From NCBI GenBank assembly GCA_031177555.1, contig JAPSGM010000162.1:1-5129 (forward strand): a DNA stretch of 5,129 nucleotides. Direction: 5' to 3'. Positions 1-5,129 of the stretch are shown here, one piece after another. Source of the stretch: Chloroflexota bacterium. Its GTDB lineage: Bacteria; Chloroflexota; Limnocylindria; QHBO01. Under the pieces are notes generated by a model. The model made no database searches and was not told where the DNA came from. It worked only from the letters and a program-made list of their open reading frames with translations. Position 1 is the first letter of the stretch. Every line of letters begins with the position of its first letter. The translations under genes were made by a program, and so were the position numbers.

Positions 1-41
1 TGACCACCATGTCGCGCAGCTCCTGCTCGACATGGTGGTCA
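1..41. repeat. Perfect 14-bp inverted repeat at the window edge, probable fold-back chimera
   Basis: Bases 1-14 (TGACCACCATGTCG) are the exact reverse complement of 28-41, with 13 bases between. The reverse complement of all of 1-27 translates as QELRDMVVT, in register with the DMVVT encoded at 29-43. QELRDM is the sequence expected in Dxs just before this point (family pattern DExELRxML). The left 27 bases are therefore best read as dxs sequence copied on the opposite strand and joined near 27/28. This is typical of a chimera at a contig end from assembly or whole-genome amplification. A real genomic inversion is possible but less likely. Confidence 0.8.
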
Positions 42-565
42 CCGCCCTGGCCCACGACGGCCCGATCGCGCTGCACTACCCGCGCGATGCTGGCGAGGAC
101 CTGCCCGATCGGGTGGGTGAGCGGCTGGAGATCGGCCGCTCGGAGGTGCTGCGCGGCGGCGATGACGTACTGATGGTCGGCTTCGGGCCGATCGTGCAGC
201 GGCTGCTGGCCGTGGCCGATCACCTGGCGTTGAGCGGCGTGCAGGCCACGGTCGTCAACGCGCGCTGGGCCAAGCCGATGGACGAGGCCTGCCTGGTCGA
301 GCAGGCCGCGGGCAAGCACCTGGTCGTCACCGCCGAGGAGTCGGCCGCGATGGGCGGGTTCGGCGACGGCGTCCTGGACGCGCTCAACCGTGGCGGCGTT
401 CACGTGCCCCTGCTCAAGGTCGCGCTGGCCGAGGGCTTCGTGGACCACGGCAACGTCGCCGACCTGCGGCGGCAGCAGCGCATCGACGTGGACGGCATCC
501 TGGCCCAGGTCAACCAGGCGCTGCGGGTGGCGGGCAGCCGGCCGCAGGCCGTGGCATCGGTCTAG
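29..565 (+). CDS. dxs: 1-deoxy-D-xylulose-5-phosphate synthase, C-terminal part (5' end missing)
   Basis: Dxs condenses pyruvate and glyceraldehyde 3-phosphate into 1-deoxy-D-xylulose 5-phosphate, the thiamine-diphosphate-dependent first step of the cytosolic MEP isoprenoid pathway. Only about the last 178 residues of a roughly 620-residue enzyme are present: the end of the pyrimidine-binding domain (DGPIALHYPR, 60-89) and the transketolase C-terminal domain. Family marks are VVNARWAKPMDE (256-291), TAEESAAMGGFGDGV (329-373) and HGNVADLRRQQ near the end. The thiamine-diphosphate-binding domain lies outside the window. The frame is open leftward to base 2, but the residues read from 2-28 (DHHVAQLLL) do not fit the family. 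They look like an inverted copy of the true sequence, so I begin the reliable coding part at the Asp codon at 29. ATG 32 is an internal methionine, not the start. The TAG stop lies 67 bases before tlyA, a common neighbour of dxs. Confidence 0.93.
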   Translation, partial: DMVVTALAHDGPIALHYPRDAGEDLPDRVGERLEIGRSEVLRGGDDVLMVGFGPIVQRLLAVADHLALSGVQATVVNARWAKPMDEACLVEQAAGKHLVVTAEESAAMGGFGDGVLDALNRGGVHVPLLKVALAEGFVDHGNVADLRRQQRIDVDGILAQVNQALRVAGSRPQAVASV

Positions 566-620
566 GAGAGTCGCAGGCCGCACGCGCCGGCGTTCAGCGC
601 CAGCCACTGGCTGAGCTGCT

Positions 621-626
621 TACCAT
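621..626 (+). promoter_or_regulatory. Candidate -10 element for a leaderless tlyA transcript
   Basis: The dxs-tlyA gap (566-632) contains one TANNNT hexamer, TACCAT. It ends six bases before the tlyA ATG, so a typical start of transcription would fall on or beside the A of that codon. No Shine-Dalgarno sequence precedes this ATG, as expected for a leaderless mRNA. No clear -35 hexamer is visible; TTCAGC at 593-598 would give a 22-base spacer, which is too long. The call rests on a short motif and its spacing. The rest of the gap shows only short GC-rich hairpins without a T-run, so I see no terminator for dxs. Confidence 0.4.
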
Positions 627-632
627 CCCGCC

Positions 633-1424
633 ATGCCGAGGATGCGCCTCGACGAGCTGCTGGTGGAGCGCGGCCTTGCTCCCTCGCGCGCCGCGGCGCA
701 GTCGCTGATCCTGGCCGGCGAGGTGGAGATGCCGTCGGCCGGGACCCGGAACCTCCGGCCCGGCCAGCGCGTTGCCGCCGACGTCCAGCTGATCCTCCGC
801 GAGCGGCCTCGCTGGGCGAGCCGCGCCGGTGCCAAGCTCGAGGCAGCCCTGGAATCGTTCGGCCTCGATCCCGCCGGCCTGGCCTGCCTGGACGCCGGCG
901 CCTCCACCGGCGGCTTCACCGACGTGCTGCTCTCCCGCGGAGCGCGGGTCGTGTACGCCGTGGACGTCGGTCGCGGCCAGCTGCTCGACCGGCTGCGCAA
1001 CCACCCGCGGGTGGTTGCCATGGAGCGCGTGAACCTGCGCACGCTCGAGTCGCTGCCGGAGCCGGTGGAGCTAGCGACGCTGGACCTCTCGTTCATCTCC
1101 CTGCGCCTCGTGCTCGCGCCCGTGCGCCGGCTGCTTATCCCCGCGGGGCGGGCGGTGGCGCTGGTGAAGCCGCAGTTCGAGGCCGGACGCGAGGCGGTGC
1201 CGCGCGGCGGCGTCGTCACCGACCCCGCGGTGCACCGTGACGTGCTAGCCCGCTTTGCGGCCGACGGAGCGCAGGCGGGGTTCGGCGCGCACGGCCTCAT
1301 CCGTTCCCCGCTCACCGGGTCGGACGGCAACGTGGAGTTCCTGGCCCTGCTCGGCCCGCCTCCTGGCCTTGGCGAGGCTGCGTGGGAGGCGGGGATCGCA
1401 GCCGCGACGGGGGCATCGGGCTAG
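633..1424 (+). CDS. tlyA: TlyA family S4-domain 2'-O-methyltransferase of rRNA
   Basis: TlyA enzymes use S-adenosylmethionine to 2'-O-methylate cytidines of rRNA (C1920 of 23S; in type II enzymes also C1409 of 16S), which sensitises ribosomes to capreomycin. The 263-residue protein has the family's usual length. An S4 RNA-binding domain covers about 5-60 (RLDELLVERGLAPSRAAAQ). A short linker (RPRWASRAGAKL) leads to an FtsJ-like Rossmann domain. The cofactor loop is DAGASTGGFTDVLL (87-100), followed by AVDVGRGQL (109-117), ERVNLR (131-136), DLSFISLRLVL, KPQFEAGRE (179-187) and SPLTGSDGNVEFL. K68, D151, K179 and E235 fit the FtsJ-type K-D-K-E catalytic set. The usual SRGG of the linker is SRAG here. 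The N-terminus before the S4 domain is short, which suggests the type I form, but this is inference. Start: ATG 633 has no Shine-Dalgarno; ATG 642 would also keep the S4 domain. Confidence 0.95.
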   Translation: MPRMRLDELLVERGLAPSRAAAQSLILAGEVEMPSAGTRNLRPGQRVAADVQLILRERPRWASRAGAKLEAALESFGLDPAGLACLDAGASTGGFTDVLLSRGARVVYAVDVGRGQLLDRLRNHPRVVAMERVNLRTLESLPEPVELATLDLSFISLRLVLAPVRRLLIPAGRAVALVKPQFEAGREAVPRGGVVTDPAVHRDVLARFAADGAQAGFGAHGLIRSPLTGSDGNVEFLALLGPPPGLGEAAWEAGIAAATGASG

Positions 1425-1438
1425 CGTGGCGTACTACG

Positions 1439-1810
1439 ATGCGCTACGCGATGAGAAAGCGAGGCGGGCGGCCCAGCGTCGAGCAGCTGAGTGTCGGCTT
1501 CGAGGGCCTAGAGGTCGTCGAGGCACCGCCGCAGGAGCCGGGCGCCGACACGATGCGCCAGATCGTGTCGCTGCGCATGCCCGACGCGTTGATGGAGCGG
1601 GTGGAGGCCGCGGCCCGGTCGCGCGGCGTGTCTCCGTCGAGCCTGATGCGGGCCCTCATCGCGGCCGGGCTGGACCGCTCCTACGCGGCGGTGCAGGAGG
1701 ACGTCGGCTCCGAGATCGCGGCACTGCGCCGGCAGGTGGCCGAGATCGCGGCGCGCCTCGGCGTGCAGGCCGCGAACCACGACCGCCCCGACCCGGATGG
1801 CGAGCGGTAG
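1439..1810 (+). CDS. Small ribbon-helix-helix (CopG/Arc-like) DNA-binding protein of unknown target
   Basis: I do not recognise a named family for this protein of about 123 residues. Residues 41-46 (QIVSLR) fit the DNA-contacting beta strand of a ribbon-helix-helix fold. They are followed by helix A (PDALMERVEAAARSRG, 48-63), the turn GVSPSS and helix B (SLMRALIAAGLDR, 68-80). Residues 86-108 (EDVGSEIAALRRQVAEIAARL) look like a coiled coil that could extend the dimer. The N-terminus is basic (MRKRGGRPS, 5-13) and resembles an AT-hook-like arm; residues 14-40 are probably disordered. Codons 6-24 contain AGA, CGA, AGT and CTA, which are unusual here. The start is uncertain: ATG 1439 is 14 bases after tlyA, ATG 1451 would begin at MRKRGG, and GTG 1382 would overlap tlyA and has a GAGG four bases upstream. 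The stop abuts the nadK ATG, implying coupled translation. A transcriptional regulator, possibly autoregulatory, is the likeliest role. Confidence 0.8.
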   Translation: MRYAMRKRGGRPSVEQLSVGFEGLEVVEAPPQEPGADTMRQIVSLRMPDALMERVEAAARSRGVSPSSLMRALIAAGLDRSYAAVQEDVGSEIAALRRQVAEIAARLGVQAANHDRPDPDGER

Positions 1811-2644
1811 ATGCGCTTCGGCTTTGCGCACAACCCCACCAACCCCGATGCGCAGGCAACGCTGGCCCGGGCGCGCGCCTGGTGCGATGCCAGCGGGGTC
1901 GAGGCCTGGGACAGCGCGGCCGACGACGCGGAGCGGATCGCGGCCGCCTGCGCCGGCACGGACGTGGTGTGCGTGCTGGGCGGCGACGGCACGTTCCTGC
2001 GCACCGCGCGGGCCATCGGCGACAGCGGCGTGCCGGCGCTCGGCGTGAACCTGGGCCGCGTCGGGTTCCTGGCCAAGGTCGAGACCGATGGGCTGGAGCA
2101 CGCCCTCGCGCAGATCGTCGAAGGCGACTACGCCGTCGAGGAGCGGCTGCGCATCTCCGCCACGCTGGTGCGCGGCAACGGCGGCACGGAGACGCACGCC
2201 TGCCTCAACGAGGTGGTCGTCGCGCGCGGCAGCCGCGTCCGCATGATCCAGGTCGAGGTGGAGGTCTCCGGCAGCCATTTGGCCACCTACGTGGCCGATG
2301 GCGTGGTGGTGGCCACGCCGACCGGCTCGACGGCCTACTCGTTCTCGGCCGGCGGCGCGATCCTTGACCCGCGGCTACGCAACATGATCATCACGCCGGT
2401 GGCCGCGTACCTGACCTCCCTGCACTCGGTCGTCGCTGGCGAGGAGCACGTCGTGCGGTTGGTGCTCCGCCAGGCGCCCAGCGGGGCGATCGTCTCGATC
2501 GACGGGCAGTGGGACCGGCCCCTGGTCGAGGGCGACCGGGTCGAGGTGCGCTCACTGCCGGTCCCGCTGCGCCTGCTCGAGCCGTCCGGGTCGACGCCGT
2601 TCTACGACCTGCTGCGGACCAAGGCGTCCCGGCTGCCCTACTGA
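1811..2644 (+). CDS. nadK: NAD kinase (ATP- or polyphosphate-dependent)
   Basis: NadK phosphorylates the 2'-hydroxyl of the adenosine ribose of NAD to make NADP, the only route to NADP in most bacteria; it is a cytosolic oligomer. The 277-residue length is typical. The diagnostic motifs are in order: GGDGT (57-61, with the catalytic Asp), GVNLGRVGFLA (78-88), LNEVVV (132-137, NAD-binding Asn-Glu), then YVADGVVVATPTGSTAYSFSAGG (160-182; bases 2288-2356) and IDGQW in the C-terminal beta domain. The segment after IITP reads VAAYLTSLHSVV, where many homologues have a His before the Leu (as in PHSLSNRP); here that position is Tyr. The ATG directly follows the TAG of the ribbon-helix-helix gene with no gap and only a weak GGATGG ten bases upstream, so ribosomes probably reinitiate. 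recN begins 14 bases downstream. Confidence 0.97.
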   Translation: MRFGFAHNPTNPDAQATLARARAWCDASGVEAWDSAADDAERIAAACAGTDVVCVLGGDGTFLRTARAIGDSGVPALGVNLGRVGFLAKVETDGLEHALAQIVEGDYAVEERLRISATLVRGNGGTETHACLNEVVVARGSRVRMIQVEVEVSGSHLATYVADGVVVATPTGSTAYSFSAGGAILDPRLRNMIITPVAAYLTSLHSVVAGEEHVVRLVLRQAPSGAIVSIDGQWDRPLVEGDRVEVRSLPVPLRLLEPSGSTPFYDLLRTKASRLPY

Positions 2645-2658
2645 GGCCGATCGCGACC

Positions 2659-4317
2659 GTGGCGCTGCTGGAGCTCACCGTCGAGAACCTGGCCGTCATC
2701 GAGCGCGTGCGGATGCCGCTCTCGCATGGCTTCACCGTGCTCACCGGCGAGACCGGAGCGGGAAAGTCCCTGATCGTCGATGCGCTGGCCCTGGCGCTGG
2801 GCGCCCGCGCCGCCAGCGACCAGGTCCGGTCCGGCACCGATGCCGCCCGGGTCGAGGCGGTCTTCGGCGACGTGACGCCCCTGCCGGACGATCCGCTGGC
2901 CGATCTGCTGGACGCCGGCGAGGGAACGGCCATCGTGCGGCGCGAGGTGTCGGCCGACGGGCGCTCGCTGGCGCGGCTGAACGACCGCAGCGTGACGGTC
3001 GGCAGCCTGGCCACGCTGGGGGAGCGGCTGGCGGAGATCCACGGCCAGCATGAGCAGCAGCGGCTGCTCGCGGCCGAGCGCCAGCTGGAGCTGCTCGACC
3101 GTTTCGGCGAGCTGGACGCGGCACGCCGCGAGGTTGAGGAAGCCTACCGGGAGTGGCGCGGCGCCGTGGCACGCTCGGCGGAGCTGCTCACCGACGAGCA
3201 CGAGCTGGCCCGCCGGGTGGAGCTGCTCCGGTACCAGGCCGACGAGATCGCGGCCGCCTCTCCGCGACCGGGCGAGGACGAGGAGCTGGAGCGACAGCTG
3301 CGCGCCGCCGGCAACGCCGAGACGATCGCCCGCGCCGCCGATGAAGCGCTCGGCGCGCTGCGCGACGACGGCGCCGCGCTCGACGGGCTGCGCGCCGCCC
3401 GCGCCGCGCTGGGCCGGGCCGCCGCCCACGACGGCCGATTCGCGCCGCTGGAGGAGCGCGGCGGCGCCCTCGAGGCGGAGGCCACCGAGCTCGCCCGCGA
3501 CCTCGCCGGCCTGGCGGAGGACGTGGAGCTGGACCCGGAGCGGCGGGTCGCGGCCGAGGAGCGCCTGGCGCTCCTGTACGAGGTGAAGCGCAAGTACGGC
3601 TCGACGCTCGACGCGGTGCTGGAATTCGGGCAATCGGCCGCCGGCGAGCTGGCGCGCCTGGAGGACCAGGCCGGCCTCCGCGAACGCCTCGTCGTCGAGG
3701 AGGAGGCCGCCCGCGCGCGCCTGGCCGGCGCTGCCGAGCGGCTGTCCGAAGGCCGCCGCGGAGCTGCCGCCGCGCTGGCCGAGCGCGTGAACGCGGAGCT
3801 GCCGCCGCTCGGGCTGCCCGCCGATGCGTTCGGCGTCGAGCTGGAGGGCGCCGACGTCGGCCCGGCCGGCATGGACCGCGTGACCTTCTCCTTCGCGCCG
3901 AACCCGGGCGAGCCGGGCCGGCCGCTGGCCCGCATCGCGTCCGGCGGCGAGGCCAGCCGGCTGTCGCTGGCGCTCAAGGTGGTCCTCGCCGCCGCCGACG
4001 AGACGCCGGTGCTCGTCTTCGACGAGGTCGACGCCGGCATCGGCGGCCGCCACGCCGCTGCCCTGGGCGAGCGGCTGCGGGCACTGGCGCGGTACCACCA
4101 GGTGCTGTGCGTCACCCACCTGCCGCAGGTGGCCGCGTACGCGAATCGGCACGTCCACGTCGGGAAGCGGATCGAGGGCGGTCGAACGGTGGCCGAGGCG
4201 CGCCAGCTGGATGGCCCGGAGCGCGCTGCCGAGCTGGCCGCGATGCTCGCCGGCGAGGGCGCCGGGACGGAGGCCCAGGCGGCGGCCGAGGCGCTGCTCC
4301 GGTCAGCGGCGGGATGA
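2659..4317 (+). CDS. recN: DNA repair protein RecN (SMC-like ATPase)
   Basis: RecN is a cohesin-like ATPase that acts on the nucleoid at double-strand breaks, holding DNA ends or sister chromatids together for RecA-dependent repair. With a GTG start the protein has 552 residues, normal for the family. The N-terminal half-domain has ELTVENLAVIE and Walker A GETGAGKS (30-37), then the Q-loop region IHGQHEQQRLL (127-137). A long Ala/Glu/Arg/Leu-rich coiled-coil section (about 140-395) folds back to the C-terminal half. That half carries the ABC signature ASGGEASRLSLALK (427-440), Walker B LVFDEVDAGIGG (452-463) and THLPQVAAYA (486-495). GTG 2659 gives the expected MALLELTVENL; upstream in-frame starts would extend into nadK and add unrelated residues. 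The nearest Shine-Dalgarno-like TGAGG is 12 bases upstream and overlaps the nadK stop. I see no LexA box, though SOS control is common for recN. Confidence 0.97.
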   Translation: MALLELTVENLAVIERVRMPLSHGFTVLTGETGAGKSLIVDALALALGARAASDQVRSGTDAARVEAVFGDVTPLPDDPLADLLDAGEGTAIVRREVSADGRSLARLNDRSVTVGSLATLGERLAEIHGQHEQQRLLAAERQLELLDRFGELDAARREVEEAYREWRGAVARSAELLTDEHELARRVELLRYQADEIAAASPRPGEDEELERQLRAAGNAETIARAADEALGALRDDGAALDGLRAARAALGRAAAHDGRFAPLEERGGALEAEATELARDLAGLAEDVELDPERRVAAEERLALLYEVKRKYGSTLDAVLEFGQSAAGELARLEDQAGLRERLVVEEEAARARLAGAAERLSEGRRGAAAALAERVNAELPPLGLPADAFGVELEGADVGPAGMDRVTFSFAPNPGEPGRPLARIASGGEASRLSLALKVVLAAADETPVLVFDEVDAGIGGRHAAALGERLRALARYHQVLCVTHLPQVAAYANRHVHVGKRIEGGRTVAEARQLDGPERAAELAAMLAGEGAGTEAQAAAEALLRSAAG

Positions 4318-5129
4318 GCGGCGACGCCGGCCTGCACGCCGCGATCGAGGCCTTCCTGCTGGAGCTGCGGGTCGAGCGCGGCCTGTCACCGCTCACCGTG
4401 CGGGCCTACCGGCGCGACCTGGCCCAGTTCGCCGACGCCGCCGGATCCCGGTGGCGCCGCGACCCGGAGCCCGTGCGCGACTTCGTCAATGGGCTGCGCC
4501 GTGCGGGACGGCGGCCGACGACCCAGGCCCGCAAGCTGGCGGCCATCCGCAGCTTCTACGGCTTCGCCCTGCGGGAGGGGCTCGCCGAGCGCGACGTCGC
4601 CTCACTCCTCGACGCGCCGCGGCCGGGTCGTTATCTGCCGGACGTGCTGGACGCCGACGAGGTCGAGCGCGTGCTGGACGCGCCATCGGCCGAGGACCCG
4701 ACCGGCATCCGTGACCGGGCCATCCTGGAGCTGCTCTACGCCTGCGGGCTGCGGGTCAGCGAGCTGACCGGGCTGGACCTGGACCGCATCGACCTGGCCA
4801 ACCTGCAGGTGCGGGTCATCGGCAAGGGCAACCGGGAGCGGCGGGTGCCGATGGGCGAGCCGGCGCGCGAGCGGCTGCATCGCTACATCAACGGACCGCG
4901 GGTGGCGTGGACCGCCGGAAGGCCGACGCGCGCGGCCTTCGTCAGCCGGCGCGGCGGCCGGCTGACGCGCGAGTCGGTTTGGCGCCTGGTGCGCCACTGG
5001 ACCCGGGCGGCCGGGGTGGCGGGACACGTCACGCCGCACACCTTCAGGCACAGCTTCGCGACGCATCTGCTGGAGGGTGGCGCCGATCTGCGGGTGGTCC
5101 AGGCGCTGCTCGGCCATGCTAGCATCAGC
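4314..5129 (+). CDS. xerD: XerD/XerC-type tyrosine recombinase, 3' end cut by the window
   Basis: Xer recombinases resolve chromosome dimers at dif sites near the terminus during division, working as a XerC-XerD pair or alone. The frame runs from the ATG of the ATGA overlap with recN to the window edge without a stop: 272 residues of about 300. The N-terminal SAM-like core-binding domain shows FLLELRVERGLSPLTVRAYRRDL (bases 4353-4421) and a QARKLAAIRSFYGFALREGL helix. The catalytic domain has R147 (ACGLRVSEL), K171 (IGKGNRERRVP), H242 and R245 (HTFRHSFATHLL) and H268 (LLGHASIS). The Tyr nucleophile is expected about nine residues after H268, just beyond the window. Position after recN and the GHASIS ending favour XerD, but XerC or a single Xer protein cannot be excluded. 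Nothing suggests a phage integrase: the N-terminus is of normal Xer length and the composition matches its neighbours. Confidence 0.93.
   Translation, partial: MSGDAGLHAAIEAFLLELRVERGLSPLTVRAYRRDLAQFADAAGSRWRRDPEPVRDFVNGLRRAGRRPTTQARKLAAIRSFYGFALREGLAERDVASLLDAPRPGRYLPDVLDADEVERVLDAPSAEDPTGIRDRAILELLYACGLRVSELTGLDLDRIDLANLQVRVIGKGNRERRVPMGEPARERLHRYINGPRVAWTAGRPTRAAFVSRRGGRLTRESVWRLVRHWTRAAGVAGHVTPHTFRHSFATHLLEGGADLRVVQALLGHASIS
4940..4967. repeat. Perfect 11-bp inverted repeat with 6-base loop inside xerD
   Basis: CGTCAGCCGGC at 4940-4950 is the exact reverse complement of GCCGGCTGACG at 4957-4967, separated by GCGGCG. In RNA this would form a very stable GC-rich stem-loop within the catalytic-domain coding sequence (FVSRRGGRLTRE). 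No T-run follows, so it is not an intrinsic terminator. It may be a chance product of GC-rich Arg/Gly codons on a conserved FVSRRGGRL motif, or it could slow ribosomes between the DNA-binding segments. Confidence 0.6.

Noticed and set aside
589..613. Short hairpins in the dxs-tlyA gap (GGCG/CGCC at 589-601 and CAGCC/GGCTG at 601-613) as a terminator
   Set aside because: Stems of only 4-5 bp and no T-run follow; expected by chance at this GC content.
1508..2278. 256-codon - strand frame opposite the regulator and nadK
   Set aside because: Composition rich in His, Arg and Ala with no recognisable fold; it is antisense to nadK, whose catalytic motifs are intact.
2281..2296. GGCCAC/GTGGCC hairpin in nadK
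   Set aside because: Six-base stem in conserved coding sequence (ATYVADG); similar short stems occur by chance throughout the window.
1255..2367. 370-codon + strand frame spanning tlyA, the regulator and nadK
   Set aside because: It is out of frame with three supported genes and reads as Arg/Gly/Ala low complexity, so it is a GC-driven shadow.
2638..4158. 506-codon open frame on the - strand opposite recN
   Set aside because: It is the mirror of a well-supported recN with all ABC ATPase motifs. Its translation is rich in Arg, Gln, Gly and Ala with no recognisable domain. Long antisense open frames are expected at this GC content.
3144..4337. 397-codon - strand frame dominated by Ser, Ala and Arg
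   Set aside because: Low-complexity shadow of recN in another frame; no motifs and no sensible start context.
5116..5125. 10-bp palindrome ATGCTAGCAT near the right edge, checked as a second fold-back
   Set aside because: The flanks do not continue the symmetry and the frame reads GHASIS, exactly what a Xer recombinase should have, so it is native coding sequence.
4314..5129. Recombinase as a phage or island integrase marking a mobile element
   Set aside because: It overlaps recN, matches its composition, has a standard Xer N-terminal domain and no attachment repeats or tRNA are nearby; a housekeeping XerD/XerC fits better.

Overview
The window is very GC-rich DNA (roughly 70% or more, with third codon positions almost all G or C). 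It is densely packed with six genes, all on the + strand, and nothing convincing is encoded on the - strand. From left to right they are: the 3' end of dxs (1-deoxy-D-xylulose-5-phosphate synthase), tlyA (S4-domain 2'-O-methyltransferase of rRNA), an unrecognised small ribbon-helix-helix protein, nadK (NAD kinase), recN (SMC-like DNA repair ATPase) and the 5' part of a XerC/XerD-type tyrosine recombinase that runs off the right edge.

The order dxs-tlyA-(regulator)-nadK-recN-xer is a known housekeeping neighbourhood. Variants occur in Firmicutes, where ArgR usually sits near recN, in Actinobacteria (tlyA-nadK-recN) and in high-GC Chloroflexota. The composition, the gene order and the form of the NAD kinase C-terminal motif suggest a high-GC Chloroflexota or actinobacterial lineage. 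The sequence alone does not settle this.

The layout looks like one transcription unit or two overlapping ones. A 67-base gap separates dxs from tlyA. It holds a TANNNT -10-like element placed exactly where a leaderless tlyA transcript would need it. From there on spacing is tight: the regulator starts 14 bases after tlyA, nadK starts on the base after the regulator's stop, recN starts 14 bases after nadK, and the recombinase start overlaps the recN stop as ATGA. Shine-Dalgarno sequences are weak or absent throughout, so translational coupling and leaderless initiation are the likely modes. The genes do unrelated jobs (isoprenoid precursor synthesis, rRNA methylation, NADP supply, double-strand-break repair, chromosome dimer resolution), so co-transcription rather than a shared pathway links them.

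Two things stand out. First, the left 27 bases appear to be a fold-back copy of the adjacent dxs sequence on the opposite strand. They should be treated as a probable assembly or amplification artefact, not as dxs coding sequence. Second, a small ribbon-helix-helix protein with a basic N-terminus and a C-terminal coiled coil occupies the slot where other phyla carry ArgR. I see no new defence, mobile or CRISPR system here; apart from these points the region is ordinary housekeeping DNA.
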